From: Gammaproteobacteria bacterium
GTDB lineage: Bacteria; Pseudomonadota; Gammaproteobacteria; Ga0077536
Length of the DNA: 64,000 bases
Direction: 5' to 3'
Assembly: GCA_024234975.1 (NCBI GenBank)
Contig: JACKNH010000013.1
Span: 1 to 64,000 of the forward strand
Below, in pieces: positions 37,226 through 46,266 of this stretch; position 1 is the stretch's first letter, and the number at the start of each line of letters is the position of its first letter. A model generated the notes under the pieces. The model had not been told where the DNA came from, ran no database searches, and saw only the letters and a list, made by a program, of their open reading frames with translations. The translations under genes and the position numbers were made by a program.

Positions 37226-39241
37226 ATGCCGGATTCTTCCTCGCCCGCACAGGATGTGCCGCCCACGCCGGAAGTGGGCCTGACGGCGCGCCTGCTTGCC
37301 GCGTGTGGTCGCGATCTGCTGTCCGTTGCGCCCGACGCCGGTGCGCAACGTTTCGTGGCAACCCTGGCGATGGTCGCTCGACATTTCGTCGCCGACGAAG
37401 CCATGTTGCTGGAACACCGCCCTGGTGCGAGCCAGCTTGAGCTGCATACCCGATGGCGACGCAATCCGGCGCAAAACCATTTCGTATTGCCTGCCGATGG
37501 CATCGACCTCCCCGCGCCGCCGGAGCTGCGCAAGCTGATTGCCCACGACGGCCCGCTGCTGCTGCTACCGGACCGCGAACTCGCGCCGGTCGATGGCAGC
37601 TGGGAGAATTTTCCATTGCCGGAAGCGGCAAAGGCTGCACTGGCGGCGCCGCTGCGCTCACCCCATGGTTTCGCCGGTCTGCTGATATTGGCGGCCTATG
37701 ACGGCGCACGCGGCTGGGGCACCCAGGCGTTGGCCACGCTGCAACAGGTTGCTGAACTGTTCGCGGTCAAACTGTTCCAGGAGCGCGCCTCCCAGCCACT
37801 CAGTCAACAACAGCAGATGCTGGCGGCGGCTTTCGAGCGCCTGCCGGAGGCCGCCGTCGTCACAACACGCGGTGGCAGGTTCATCTATGCGACGGCGGCG
37901 TGCGAACCCATCACCGGTTACAAGCTGACGGATATTGTGCAGGACGAATCGTTCAGCTTTGACCGCTATGTCGATCAGCGTGACCGTGATCGCCTGCTCG
38001 CCGAGCTCATGCGCAATGGCCGGGTGTTCAATTTCAAGTCGCGCCACTACACGGCCAACGGCGAAGTACGCCAGACTGAAGTCTCATCGTCCGTTCTGCC
38101 CGAGTCGGTCGGCGGCCACATCGTTTCCATCGTCCGCGACGTCACCGAAATCGAACGCAAACTCGTGCTGCTCGAGGAAGCGCAGGCGGTCGCTCATGTC
38201 GGCGGTTGGGACTTCGACCCTCTGACGGCCGAGTTCAAGGCCACCGACGAGATTTACCGCATCAGCGACATTGAACCGGGCACACCGTTGAATTCAGTCT
38301 CCGTGCTGGCGAGATTCACCGGCAAGCATCGGCGGGTCGTCGCCCGCGCCGCTCGTGACGCCTGGCGTTACGGCGCGCCGCTCGACTACGAAGTCGATCT
38401 GCAACCCGTCGTACCGGGCACTCCGCCCAAACGGATCCGCGTACGCGGCCACTGTGAATTCCGCGATGGCGCGGTCTTGCGTTTATACGGAACCATGCAG
38501 GACATCACCGATATTCATCACGCGGAGAAGTTCCGCCGCCACTATGAACGTCGCCTGCGCAAGCTGGCGGCGGAGATATCGTTTGCCGAAGAGCGCGAGC
38601 GCAAGCGTATCGCCGCCGACCTGCACGATGACGTGGTGCAAGACCTCGGATCACTGAAATTGCATATGTCGCAGCTGGCGCTGACCACACATGGACTGCA
38701 GGCTGACCTGCTGCAGGATGCATTGACGATTCTCAGCCGCACCATCAATCGCACGCGCAAGCTGATGTATGAAATCAGCCCGCCCCTGCTCTACGAGCTG
38801 GGCATCGCCGCCGCGCTGGAATGGTTGCTTGAGCAGCTGGCGGATTCGGCCAGAGTCGAAACCAATCTCAACATCGACAACACATTGACCCGGGTCCGCA
38901 TCTCGTCGGATATCGAAATCCTCGTATTCCAGTCCGTGCGCGAACTGCTGAACAACGTGCGCAAGCACGCACATGCTTCGGTGGTCAGCGTTCGCGCGTA
39001 ATATACCGGCGGCCACATCGATGTCAGCGTCACCGACAATGGCATCGGATTCGAAGCAACCCGCTCGCCCTCGGTCAGCCGATCCGGTGAACGGTTCGGC
39101 TTGTTCAACGTCCGCAACCGGATAGAATACTTCGGCGGTACCGTTCTAGTGCAGTCGCTGCCTGGCGCCGGTACCACGGTCAAATTCTCCCTGCCAGTGG
39201 ATCGCCCATCGCGGAATCAGGCCGGGGATGGCGAGGACTAG
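37226..39241 (+). pseudogene. PAS/GAF histidine kinase (NarX/UhpB type) with an in-frame TAA in the ATPase domain
   Basis: The reading frame 37226-39241 encodes a 671-codon sensor kinase but is stopped by TAA at 38999-39001 (codon 592). Before the stop: a GAF-like region (~30-170), a PAS domain (~195-310, FERLPEAAVVTTRGGRFIYA), a second PAS (~315-425), and a HisKA_3 dimerisation box (ERERKRIAADLHDDVVQ, His467). The N-box ELLNNVRKHAHAS sits at ~574-586. After the stop the same frame continues with the rest of the HATPase domain: VSVTDNGIGFE (G1), FGLFNVRNRIEYFGG (G2), AGTTVKFSLP. Nothing is shifted, so one base change (for example CAA to TAA) explains it. Truncated product cannot bind ATP properly. 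The partner regulator gene follows by 8 bases. Confidence 0.85.
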
Positions 39242-39249
39242 GACGGTCT

Positions 39250-39897
39250 ATGGTTGATTCAATCAATATTCTGCTGGCCGATGATCACGAAATCATGCGC
39301 CGCGGATTACGTGCGCTGCTCGAGCAGAACGACAGACTGAAGGTTATTGGAGAGGCATCCACCGGCAAGGAAGCGTTTGAAATGACGCGGGGGCTGGAAC
39401 CGGACCTCGTGATCATGGATGTGGGCCTGCCCGAGGTGAACGGCATCGAGGCGACCCGCAAGATTCTGTCGCTGCGGCCTACCTGTCGCATACTTGCGTT
39501 GTCGATGCATGCTGACCGCCGCTTCGTGACGCAGATGCTGGAGGCAGGCGCGAAAGGATACCTGTTGAAGGATTGCGCGGTAGAGGAACTGGACATCGCA
39601 ATCCGCGCGGTGCTGAAGAACCAGGTCTATCTCAGCCCCGCCATCGCCAGTTACTTCGTCAATCGTTCCGCCACCGGCGAAGGTGATCAGGAATACGCCA
39701 CTGCGTTGTCGCCTCGCGAGCGTGAGGTATTACAGCTCATTTCCGAAGGCAACCCGACCGCGCAGATCGCCGCCAAGCTGCATGTGAGCATCAAGACCAT
39801 CGAATCGCATCGCAAGAACATTATGGACAAGCTCGATTTGCATAGCGTCGCCGAGCTGACCAAGTACGCCATCCGCTCCGGCCTGACCAGTATCTGA
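39250..39897 (+). CDS. NarL/LuxR family response regulator
   Basis: A 215-aa two-domain regulator. The receiver has acidic residues Asp11-Asp12 (LLADDHE), phospho-acceptor Asp57 (LVIMDVGLP) and Lys107 (GYLLKDC), so it looks phosphorylatable. The C-terminal LuxR helix-turn-helix spans ~150-210 (LSPREREVLQLISEGNPT, then IAAKLHVSIKTIESHRKNI). It follows the interrupted histidine kinase gene by 8 bases and is its expected partner. Because the kinase is broken, the regulator may now be idle, be phosphorylated by small donors, or answer to another kinase. Confidence 0.92.
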   Translation: MVDSINILLADDHEIMRRGLRALLEQNDRLKVIGEASTGKEAFEMTRGLEPDLVIMDVGLPEVNGIEATRKILSLRPTCRILALSMHADRRFVTQMLEAGAKGYLLKDCAVEELDIAIRAVLKNQVYLSPAIASYFVNRSATGEGDQEYATALSPREREVLQLISEGNPTAQIAAKLHVSIKTIESHRKNIMDKLDLHSVAELTKYAIRSGLTSI

Positions 39898-39991
39898 CTC
39901 GCCCGCATTGGCTAATTAAGGGAAACCCCGAGCGGAAAATCGGGCGCCATCCCATGGAGCCTCACATCGAATATCGCTAGTTTGCGCCATT

Positions 39992-40435
39992 ATGGCGCTC
40001 GATCCGCAACCGACCCAGCCCTACAGAATTCTTGTCATCGCGGCCGACGAGGTGAAAATCCAATGTCTGGGCGCAGTGTTGCAGCGCACGCATTTTCGCC
40101 TGTGCGCCAGCTTCACCAGCGGTTCGCTCGCCGTCAATCACTCCCAGTCCTATGCCCCGGATGTCGCCATTGTCGACCTCGCCCTGCCCGAGGATTTTGA
40201 TGCGGTGGAAACCGTGCGGGTACTCCGCGACCGGTTCAATATCCCGGTGGTTTTGATGACTGACGCCGATGATGCCGAATCGCTCGCCCGCGCAGACAGT
40301 CTGGGTGACGTCACCTGCCTGTATCTGCCACTGGGCGAGACCCAGCTCAAACAGGCGGTCATCGCCGCGATGTATCGCCATTGCAGCGAACAGCACGCCG
40401 AACTCCTGGCCGCCCCACCGCGCATCGTCCGCTGA
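39992..40435 (+). CDS. degenerate receiver-domain protein
   Basis: A 147-aa stand-alone CheY-like fold. The strand/acid part ILVIAADE (Asp19-Glu20), the acceptor-like VAIVDLALP (Asp62) and VVLMTDADD are visible, but the conserved switch Lys in the KP loop is replaced (LYLPLGE), so it is a pseudo-receiver or acts without normal phospho-switching. It lacks an output domain. It follows the NarL-type gene by 94 bases on the same strand and might belong to the same signalling system. The N-terminus could start at 39992 (ATG); there is no strong ribosome site. Confidence 0.75.
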   Translation: MALDPQPTQPYRILVIAADEVKIQCLGAVLQRTHFRLCASFTSGSLAVNHSQSYAPDVAIVDLALPEDFDAVETVRVLRDRFNIPVVLMTDADDAESLARADSLGDVTCLYLPLGETQLKQAVIAAMYRHCSEQHAELLAAPPRIVR

Positions 40436-40539
40436 CAACCTGTATACGGTCACCTGCCGCCGCCACGCTGGCGAACTTCGCGCGGCATGGGGTACGCTTG
40501 CGCGTCTTTATGATTCACTCCCTGTCCCGGTAGAAAGAT

Positions 40540-41898
40540 ATGACGCACAGCTACGACTATGACCTCTTTGTCATCGGCGCCGGCTCCGGCGGCGTGCGTG
40601 CGGCACGTGTCGCCGGCAATCTCGGCGCCCGGGTGGGCATCGCCGAAGAGCGGTATTTCGGCGGCACCTGCGTCAACGTCGGTTGTATTCCGAAAAAGCT
40701 TTTCGTCTACGCCTCGCATTTTGCCGAAGACTTTCTGGCGGCCCGTGGTTACGGGTGGGATGTTGCCGCCCAGGGCTTTGATTGGTCGACGCTGCTCGCC
40801 AACAAGGATCGGGAGATCTCGCGCCTCAATAACGTCTATGAGCAATTGCTCAGCGGCGCGCAGGTGCATATCCATCAAGCGCGGGCGACACTCACCGGAC
40901 CGAACGAGGTGGACGTCGGTGGCCGCAGAGTCAGCGCGCGCCACATCCTGATTGCGACCGGCGGCTGGCCTGTCGTGCCGGAAATTCCCGGCAGGGAACT
41001 TGCGATTACCTCGAATGAAGTGTTCGCGCTGCCTGAGTTGCCGCGGCGGATTGTCATCGTTGGCGGCGGCTACATTGCGGTGGAATTCGCCGGGATATTC
41101 CACGGCCTGGGCGTGGAAACCACGCTGATCTATCGTGGCCCGTTGTTCCTGCGCGGCTTTGACGACGACATCCGGCGTTTTCTCGCCGAGGAAATGACCA
41201 AGCGCGGTGTGGATATCCGCTTCGAACTGAACGTCGCCAGCATGTCGAAAGACAACGACGATATCCGCTGTGCGCTGACCGATGGCAGTGAGCTGCTTGC
41301 AGACCAGGTGTTGTTCGCGACCGGCCGCCGACCATTGAGTGACGGCCTGAACCTGGGCGACGTCGGCGTGGAGACCGACGCCGCCGGTGCGATCAAGGTC
41401 GATGAACAATACGTCACCTCGGTGCCTTCCATCCTGGCGATTGGCGATGTCACCAATCGCGTGCAACTGACCCCGGTGGCGCTGGCCGAAGGCATGTTCG
41501 TCGCCCGCAAGTTGTTCGCACCGCCGGCCAGGACGGTCGATTACGATTACATTCCGACCGCGGTGTTCAGCCAGCCCGACATTGCCACCGTCGGCTTCAC
41601 CGAGCGTGAGGCGCGGCAACGATTTGCCAGCGTTGATGTCTATCGGTCTGCATTCACGCCCCTGCGCGAAACGCTGACGCGCAGCAATCACAAGACGCTG
41701 ATGAAGATGATTGTCGATCGCGACAGCGATAAAGTCGTCGGCATTCATATGGCAGGGCCTGAGGCCGGCGAAATCATCCAGGGTATGGCCGTGGCCATGC
41801 GTGCCGGCGCGACCAAGGCGATTTTTGACAGCACCATCGGCATTCATCCGACCGCTGCCGAGGAGTTCGTCACCATGCGCACGCCGGTGAAAGACTAA
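40540..41898 (+). CDS. gor: glutathione-disulfide reductase
   Basis: A 452-aa NADPH- and FAD-dependent disulfide reductase that keeps glutathione reduced in the cytosol. It has the FAD motif [18 protein letters not shown], the redox-active pair [12 protein letters not shown] (Cys44/Cys49), the pyridine nucleotide motif [20 protein letters not shown] and the interface His-Glu of [10 protein letters not shown]. Length and the GTCVNVGC spacing favour glutathione reductase over dihydrolipoamide dehydrogenase (which has GGTCLNVGC); trypanothione- or mycothione-type cannot be excluded by eye. A short hairpin (41901-41915) followed by TTCTTT lies just after the stop. Confidence 0.92.
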   Translation: MTHSYDYDLFVIGAGSGGVRAARVAGNLGARVGIAEERYFGGTCVNVGCIPKKLFVYASHFAEDFLAARGYGWDVAAQGFDWSTLLANKDREISRLNNVYEQLLSGAQVHIHQARATLTGPNEVDVGGRRVSARHILIATGGWPVVPEIPGRELAITSNEVFALPELPRRIVIVGGGYIAVEFAGIFHGLGVETTLIYRGPLFLRGFDDDIRRFLAEEMTKRGVDIRFELNVASMSKDNDDIRCALTDGSELLADQVLFATGRRPLSDGLNLGDVGVETDAAGAIKVDEQYVTSVPSILAIGDVTNRVQLTPVALAEGMFVARKLFAPPARTVDYDYIPTAVFSQPDIATVGFTEREARQRFASVDVYRSAFTPLRETLTRSNHKTLMKMIVDRDSDKVVGIHMAGPEAGEIIQGMAVAMRAGATKAIFDSTIGIHPTAAEEFVTMRTPVKD

Positions 41899-41942
41899 GC
41901 GGCAGGCCACCTGCCTTCTTTGATTCCCAGAAGGAGTCCGTA

Positions 41943-42311
41943 ATGATCGGCTACGTTACCGTAGGCACCAATGACAAGGACAAGGCCAGCGCGTTCTACG
42001 ACGAATTGCTCGCGCTGCTCGGCGCCACCCGCATCATGAACTATGAACGGCTGGTGACCTGGGGTACCAGTCCGGGCGCCCCGATGCTGGGCATCATCCG
42101 CCCCTACGATGGCAAAGAGGCCTGTGTCGGCAACGGCACGATGATCGCGCTGCAGGCGCCGGACCATGCCACTGTCGACAAGCTGTATGAAAAAGCGCTC
42201 GCGCTGGGCGCCGCGGATGAAGGCGCGCCCGGTCCACGCGGGCAGTCGCGCATGTACTTCGCCTACGCCCGTGATATGGATGGGAACAAACTGGCGTTTT
42301 ACAGCCCATAG
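41943..42311 (+). CDS. VOC family protein
   Basis: A 122-aa vicinal oxygen chelate protein with MIGYVTVGTNDKDKASAFYD at the start and FAYARDMDGNKLAFYSP at the end. A strong AAGGAG site precedes the ATG. The N-terminal motif lacks a His at the usual first metal position (VGTND), so metal-dependent catalysis is doubtful. It follows the glutathione reductase gene by 44 bases; VOC proteins include glyoxalase I and glutathione transferases such as FosA, so a thiol link is possible but not shown. Confidence 0.85.
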   Translation: MIGYVTVGTNDKDKASAFYDELLALLGATRIMNYERLVTWGTSPGAPMLGIIRPYDGKEACVGNGTMIALQAPDHATVDKLYEKALALGAADEGAPGPRGQSRMYFAYARDMDGNKLAFYSP

Positions 42312-42375
42312 TCCACTGGACGGGTGCCGCGGCAACCATGCCACCCATTAGAAAGTGTTCAAAAGGAATCAGCAG

Positions 42376-43254
42376 ATGGCACACAGACTCTGGCGCACGA
42401 CGGTGGCTGCACTTGCCTGCCTGGTGGCGGGCGTGACGATGGCGCAGACCGACATCAACATACAACGGGACGTCGTTTACGCCACGGACGGTCAACGTGA
42501 CCTGCACCTCGACCTCTACCAACCCGCGGGCAAGGCCAACGCGGCAGTGGTGGTGTTCGTCCATGGCGGCGCGTGGTCGGCGGGCTCCAAGGATGACGTG
42601 CCTGACGTATTTGTCCGCAACGGCTATGCAACCGCGAGCGTGGAGTACCGGCTCTCCGGTGAGGCGAAGTTTCCGACCCAGGCGCACGACATCCATGCCG
42701 CGATCCGATTCCTGCGCGCGAATGCAAAGCGTTTCAATATCGATGGCAGCCGCATCGCAATTGCTGGTGTATCAGCGGGCGGACATCTCGCCGCGCTGGT
42801 GGGTGTGACCAGCGGCGTTCCGGCGCTGCAGGGTACGCTGGGTGAACATGTGGGGGTGTCATCCAAAGTCCAGGCCATCCTTGATTATTTCGGGCCGACC
42901 AATTTCATGACCATTCTGCCGCAGTCCACGCCGCACGGACTGAGTGTCCGTACCCCTGCCCTGCAAGCGTTGCTGGGCGGTCTGCCGGAAGAGCTTCCTG
43001 ACCTGGCGCGGCTCGCCAGCCCGGTGTTTCAACTGGACGCCAATGACCCGCCCCTGCTCATCCTGCACGGCGAACAGGATCCGCAGGTGCCGATCAACCA
43101 GTCCGTTGAACTGGATAGCGCGTACAAGCGCATGGGACTGGATTCAACCTTCGTACCGGTGGCCGAAGCCGCACATGGCGGGCCGAAGTTCTTCGACGCT
43201 GAGCACACTGACGTTGCCGTACAGTTTCTGAAACGGGTACTGCCTGCCCGGTAG
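42376..43254 (+). CDS. secreted alpha/beta hydrolase (esterase, BD-FAE-like)
   Basis: A 292-aa exported esterase. A signal peptide (ALACLVAGVTMAQT) ends near residue 23. The oxyanion motif HGGAWSAGS is near residue 70, the nucleophile elbow GVSAGGH holds the catalytic Ser, HGEQDPQVP holds the Asp and AEAAHGGPKFF the His. This is the HSL/BD-FAE esterase type, acting on acylated sugars or short esters. ATG 42376 is chosen over an upstream GTG because AAGGA lies 8 bases before it and the signal follows directly. It converges on the MATE gene with a 16-bp gap. Confidence 0.88.
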   Translation: MAHRLWRTTVAALACLVAGVTMAQTDINIQRDVVYATDGQRDLHLDLYQPAGKANAAVVVFVHGGAWSAGSKDDVPDVFVRNGYATASVEYRLSGEAKFPTQAHDIHAAIRFLRANAKRFNIDGSRIAIAGVSAGGHLAALVGVTSGVPALQGTLGEHVGVSSKVQAILDYFGPTNFMTILPQSTPHGLSVRTPALQALLGGLPEELPDLARLASPVFQLDANDPPLLILHGEQDPQVPINQSVELDSAYKRMGLDSTFVPVAEAAHGGPKFFDAEHTDVAVQFLKRVLPAR

Positions 43255-43270
43255 GCGCCAGACGTCGGGC

Positions 43271-44611
43271 TCACAAGACCTGCGATACCCGGCGCAGGCG
43301 CAATGTCATCAGGCATGACTGCAGCGCGATCGCAGCGACGATGCCGGTCCACACGCCGGTGATACCCCAGCCCGCGATGATGCCCAGGGCATACGCCAGC
43401 GTGAAGCCGACGCCCCAGTACACCGCGATGGCTGACACCATGGGCAGGCGCGTGTCCTTGTAGCCTCGCAGCGCGCCCATCAGGCCGATCTGCGCGCCAT
43501 CGAAGGGTTGCATGGTGGTCGCGAAAACCAGAAGTTCCATGGCAACCACGGCCACCGCGCCATCGCCTGTGTACCAACCAACGATGGTGGGACGGATCAG
43601 CAGCGCCACCGCCGCCGTCACCAACATGAAGCCGACACATAACAGGACCCCGGTGTTGGCCTGGTGCCGCGCACGTTGCCTGTCCCCCGCGCCTAGCGCA
43701 TGACCGACAGTCACCGTGGTCGCCATCGCAAATGACAACGGCCCCATAAACACGAGCGATGCATAGTTGACCGCAATCTGATGCGCAGCGACGACTTCAC
43801 TGCCGAAGCGCCCGGACAGTAACGTCAGCGCGCCGAACAGGCCCGCTTCCATCAGCAGCGTGATGCCTATCGGAATACCAATACGCAGCAGACGCGCGAG
43901 CGCCTCCATATCGGGTGGTTCCACGAAGCGCCATATCGCAAGCTCGCGGAATTCCGCCGCCCGATCGGTCAGCAGCATGATCGCCATGAACATCAACCAA
44001 TAGCTGACCGCCGATCCCAGGCCGCAGCCTATGGCCCCCAATGCAGGAAAACCGAACAGGCCGTACATGAAAACGATGTTCAGCGCGATGTTGATCGGCA
44101 GCACGCCCAGCAGCACCAGCATGATCGGGCGCGGCGCGCCGATGCCTTCGCATATCTGCCGGATGGCGGTGAACAGGAACAATCCTGGCGCCCCCCAGCT
44201 GATCGCCAGCAGGTAGCCTTCGGCCAGAATCACGATGTGCGGCTCGATACCGATGGCCGTCAGCAGCGGCGCGGCATTCAGACAGACGACAGCGCTCAAC
44301 GCACTGCCCACGCCTGCCAGCCACAACCCCTGGCGTGCGTCCGCGCCGATTGCGGCCAGTTTGCCGGCGCCGAAGTGATGCGCGACAACCGGTCCCAGCG
44401 ACATCAACACGCCCATGCCCAGCAGCATGATGGTCATCCACACACTGCTGCCCACTGCCACCGCGGCCAATGCCGAAGCACCCAGCCGCCCGGCCAGCAC
44501 CGTGTCGGCAACCAGGATCCCGATGTTGGCGAAATTGCTCACCAGCAACGGCCCGGCAATCCGCATCAACGCGGCAAGTTGGCTGCGTGCCGGGTTGGCC
44601 GATGCACTCAT
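43271..44611 (-). CDS. MATE family efflux transporter
   Basis: A 446-aa protein with about 12 hydrophobic helices in two repeats of six. The N-half carries LLVSNFANIGILVADTVLAG and LGMGVLMSLGPVVAHHFGAG, and the C-half GPLSFAMATTVTVGHALGAG, all typical of NorM-like MATE exporters driven by sodium or protons, which pump cationic drugs or metabolites out. The ATG overlaps the stop of the upstream ABC ATPase gene by four bases (ATGA), so it is the last member of the operon fadI-fadJ-ABC-MATE. A role in exporting a product or toxic intermediate of that pathway is inference. Confidence 0.93.
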   Translation of the reverse strand: MSASANPARSQLAALMRIAGPLLVSNFANIGILVADTVLAGRLGASALAAVAVGSSVWMTIMLLGMGVLMSLGPVVAHHFGAGKLAAIGADARQGLWLAGVGSALSAVVCLNAAPLLTAIGIEPHIVILAEGYLLAISWGAPGLFLFTAIRQICEGIGAPRPIMLVLLGVLPINIALNIVFMYGLFGFPALGAIGCGLGSAVSYWLMFMAIMLLTDRAAEFRELAIWRFVEPPDMEALARLLRIGIPIGITLLMEAGLFGALTLLSGRFGSEVVAAHQIAVNYASLVFMGPLSFAMATTVTVGHALGAGDRQRARHQANTGVLLCVGFMLVTAAVALLIRPTIVGWYTGDGAVAVVAMELLVFATTMQPFDGAQIGLMGALRGYKDTRLPMVSAIAVYWGVGFTLAYALGIIAGWGITGVWTGIVAAIALQSCLMTLRLRRVSQVL

Positions 44612-46266
44612 CGTGATACCTGCTGATGGCGCGGCAGCCGGGGCACGGCGTCGAGCAACTGACGCGTGTATTCATGCGCCGGCGCATCAAGCACCTGGAC
44701 AACGATGCCGGCTTCCACCACACGGCCGCGATGCAGGACGATGACGTCGTCGGCATAGGCACGCACAATGCCCAGATCATGGGTGATCAACAGGCAGGCC
44801 AACCGCTCGACCTGACGCAGTTCTGCAAGCAGTGCCAGCACCTGCCTTTGCACCGTGACGTCGAGTGCGCTGGTCGGTTCATCACAGACCAGCACCGCCG
44901 GCTGACATGCCAGCGCGCGGGCGATGCACACCCGCTGACATTGACCGCCGGATAGTTCACGCGGTCCCCGCGCCGCCAGTACGGGATCAAGGCCTACCTG
45001 CTGCAATAGCGCGGCGACCCGCTCTGAGCGTTGCGCCGGCGTTGGTAACAACCCTGCATTGGCCATACCTTCACCAATGATTTGCGCCACCGTCATTGTC
45101 GGATTCAACGCGGCATACGGATCCTGCATGACCCATTGCACCTGATGCCGCCGCGCCCGCAGTTCGCGCTCGGACTGTTGCGAAACATCGTTACCCAGCC
45201 AGCAGACGCGTCCCGCTGCTATAGGTGTGATGCGTAACAACGCGCGCGCCAGCGTCGACTTGCCCGAACCCGATTCGCCGACCACCGCGAGCGTACGGCC
45301 CGCACATAGCGTCATCGAGACATTGTCGATGACCTTGTTCATTCGCGACTGCCGCCAGGCATGCTGCGAATAGGCGACGTCGATTGCCGATGCCGACAAC
45401 ACGGGCGTCGGATCGCCGTTGGTTGCAGGACTGCCAACGGCCGCATCCGGATCAAGCACCGCGTCCATCAGTTGGCGCGAATACGGATGACGTGGCAGGC
45501 GAAAAAATTCGTTCGCGGATGACTGTTCAACAATTTCGCCCTGCTGCATCACCACGATGTCGTCGGCGATTTCAGCGGCCACCGCCAGATCATGCGTAAT
45601 GAACAGCACCGCGGTGCGCAGGCGCTGCAACTGCTGACTGAGCAGCTTCAATATCTGCGCCTGAACGGTCACATCCAGCGCGGTGGTCGGCTCGTCGGCG
45701 AGCAAAACCTTTGGCTGCAACGCCAGCGCGGCGGCGATCATCACCCGTTGCCGCATGCCTCCCGATAACTCGTGCGGATACGCGGCATAACAGGTTTCGG
45801 TGTCGACGATCCCCACGGCCTCCAACCACTTCAGCGCCGCTGGCCGGCGCGCAGCAGCAGGCAAGGTCGCGGCAAGAACCTCACGGAGTTGATAGCCGAC
45901 GGTATGCAGCGGATTGAGCGCGGCCTGCGCATCCTGGAAAATCATGCCGATACCACGACCGCGCACACCGCGCCAGGTTTGTTCAGTCGCCGACGCCAGA
46001 TCACAATCACCGAAACGTATGGAACCACCGGCGATACTGATCCCCGGCGGCAACAGGCCGGCAATGGCAAGTGCTGTCAGGGTCTTACCGCTGCCGGATT
46101 CGCCGACCAGCACGGTGGTACGCCCGGCGTGCAATGCAAGGTCGACACCGCGTACCAACGATTGCGGACCGCGCGCACTCTGACGCGCCAGTGCAAGCCC
46201 GTTGACCGTCAGAACCGCCTCAGAGCGCAAGCGTGTCCCAACCGGCAGCGCGGCGGAACGCGTCAC
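44608..46266 (-). CDS. double-ATPase ABC transporter protein (peptide type), orphan
   Basis: A 552-aa protein with two full nucleotide-binding domains, as in YejF/GsiA/DppDF fusions. NBD1: GESGSGKT, signature [10 protein letters not shown], Walker [16 protein letters not shown]2: GESGSGKS, signature [10 protein letters not shown], Walker [13 protein letters not shown]. Each has its switch His. The oligopeptide/dipeptide-type ATPase normally partners two DppBC permeases and a binding protein, but none lies in this operon. The start is a GTG at 46266 that overlaps the FadJ-like stop by 47 bases; a TTG at 46230 is an alternative. It lies between FadJ-like and MATE genes. Confidence 0.85.
   Translation of the reverse strand: MTRSAALPVGTRLRSEAVLTVNGLALARQSARGPQSLVRGVDLALHAGRTTVLVGESGSGKTLTALAIAGLLPPGISIAGGSIRFGDCDLASATEQTWRGVRGRGIGMIFQDAQAALNPLHTVGYQLREVLAATLPAAARRPAALKWLEAVGIVDTETCYAAYPHELSGGMRQRVMIAAALALQPKVLLADEPTTALDVTVQAQILKLLSQQLQRLRTAVLFITHDLAVAAEIADDIVVMQQGEIVEQSSANEFFRLPRHPYSRQLMDAVLDPDAAVGSPATNGDPTPVLSASAIDVAYSQHAWRQSRMNKVIDNVSMTLCAGRTLAVVGESGSGKSTLARALLRITPIAAGRVCWLGNDVSQQSERELRARRHQVQWVMQDPYAALNPTMTVAQIIGEGMANAGLLPTPAQRSERVAALLQQVGLDPVLAARGPRELSGGQCQRVCIARALACQPAVLVCDEPTSALDVTVQRQVLALLAELRQVERLACLLITHDLGIVRAYADDVIVLHRGRVVEAGIVVQVLDAPAHEYTRQLLDAVPRLPRHQQVSR

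Noticed and set aside
40450..41910. 486-codon open frame on the minus strand covering gor
   Set aside because: The antisense translation has no motif and the plus strand encodes an unmistakable glutathione reductase.
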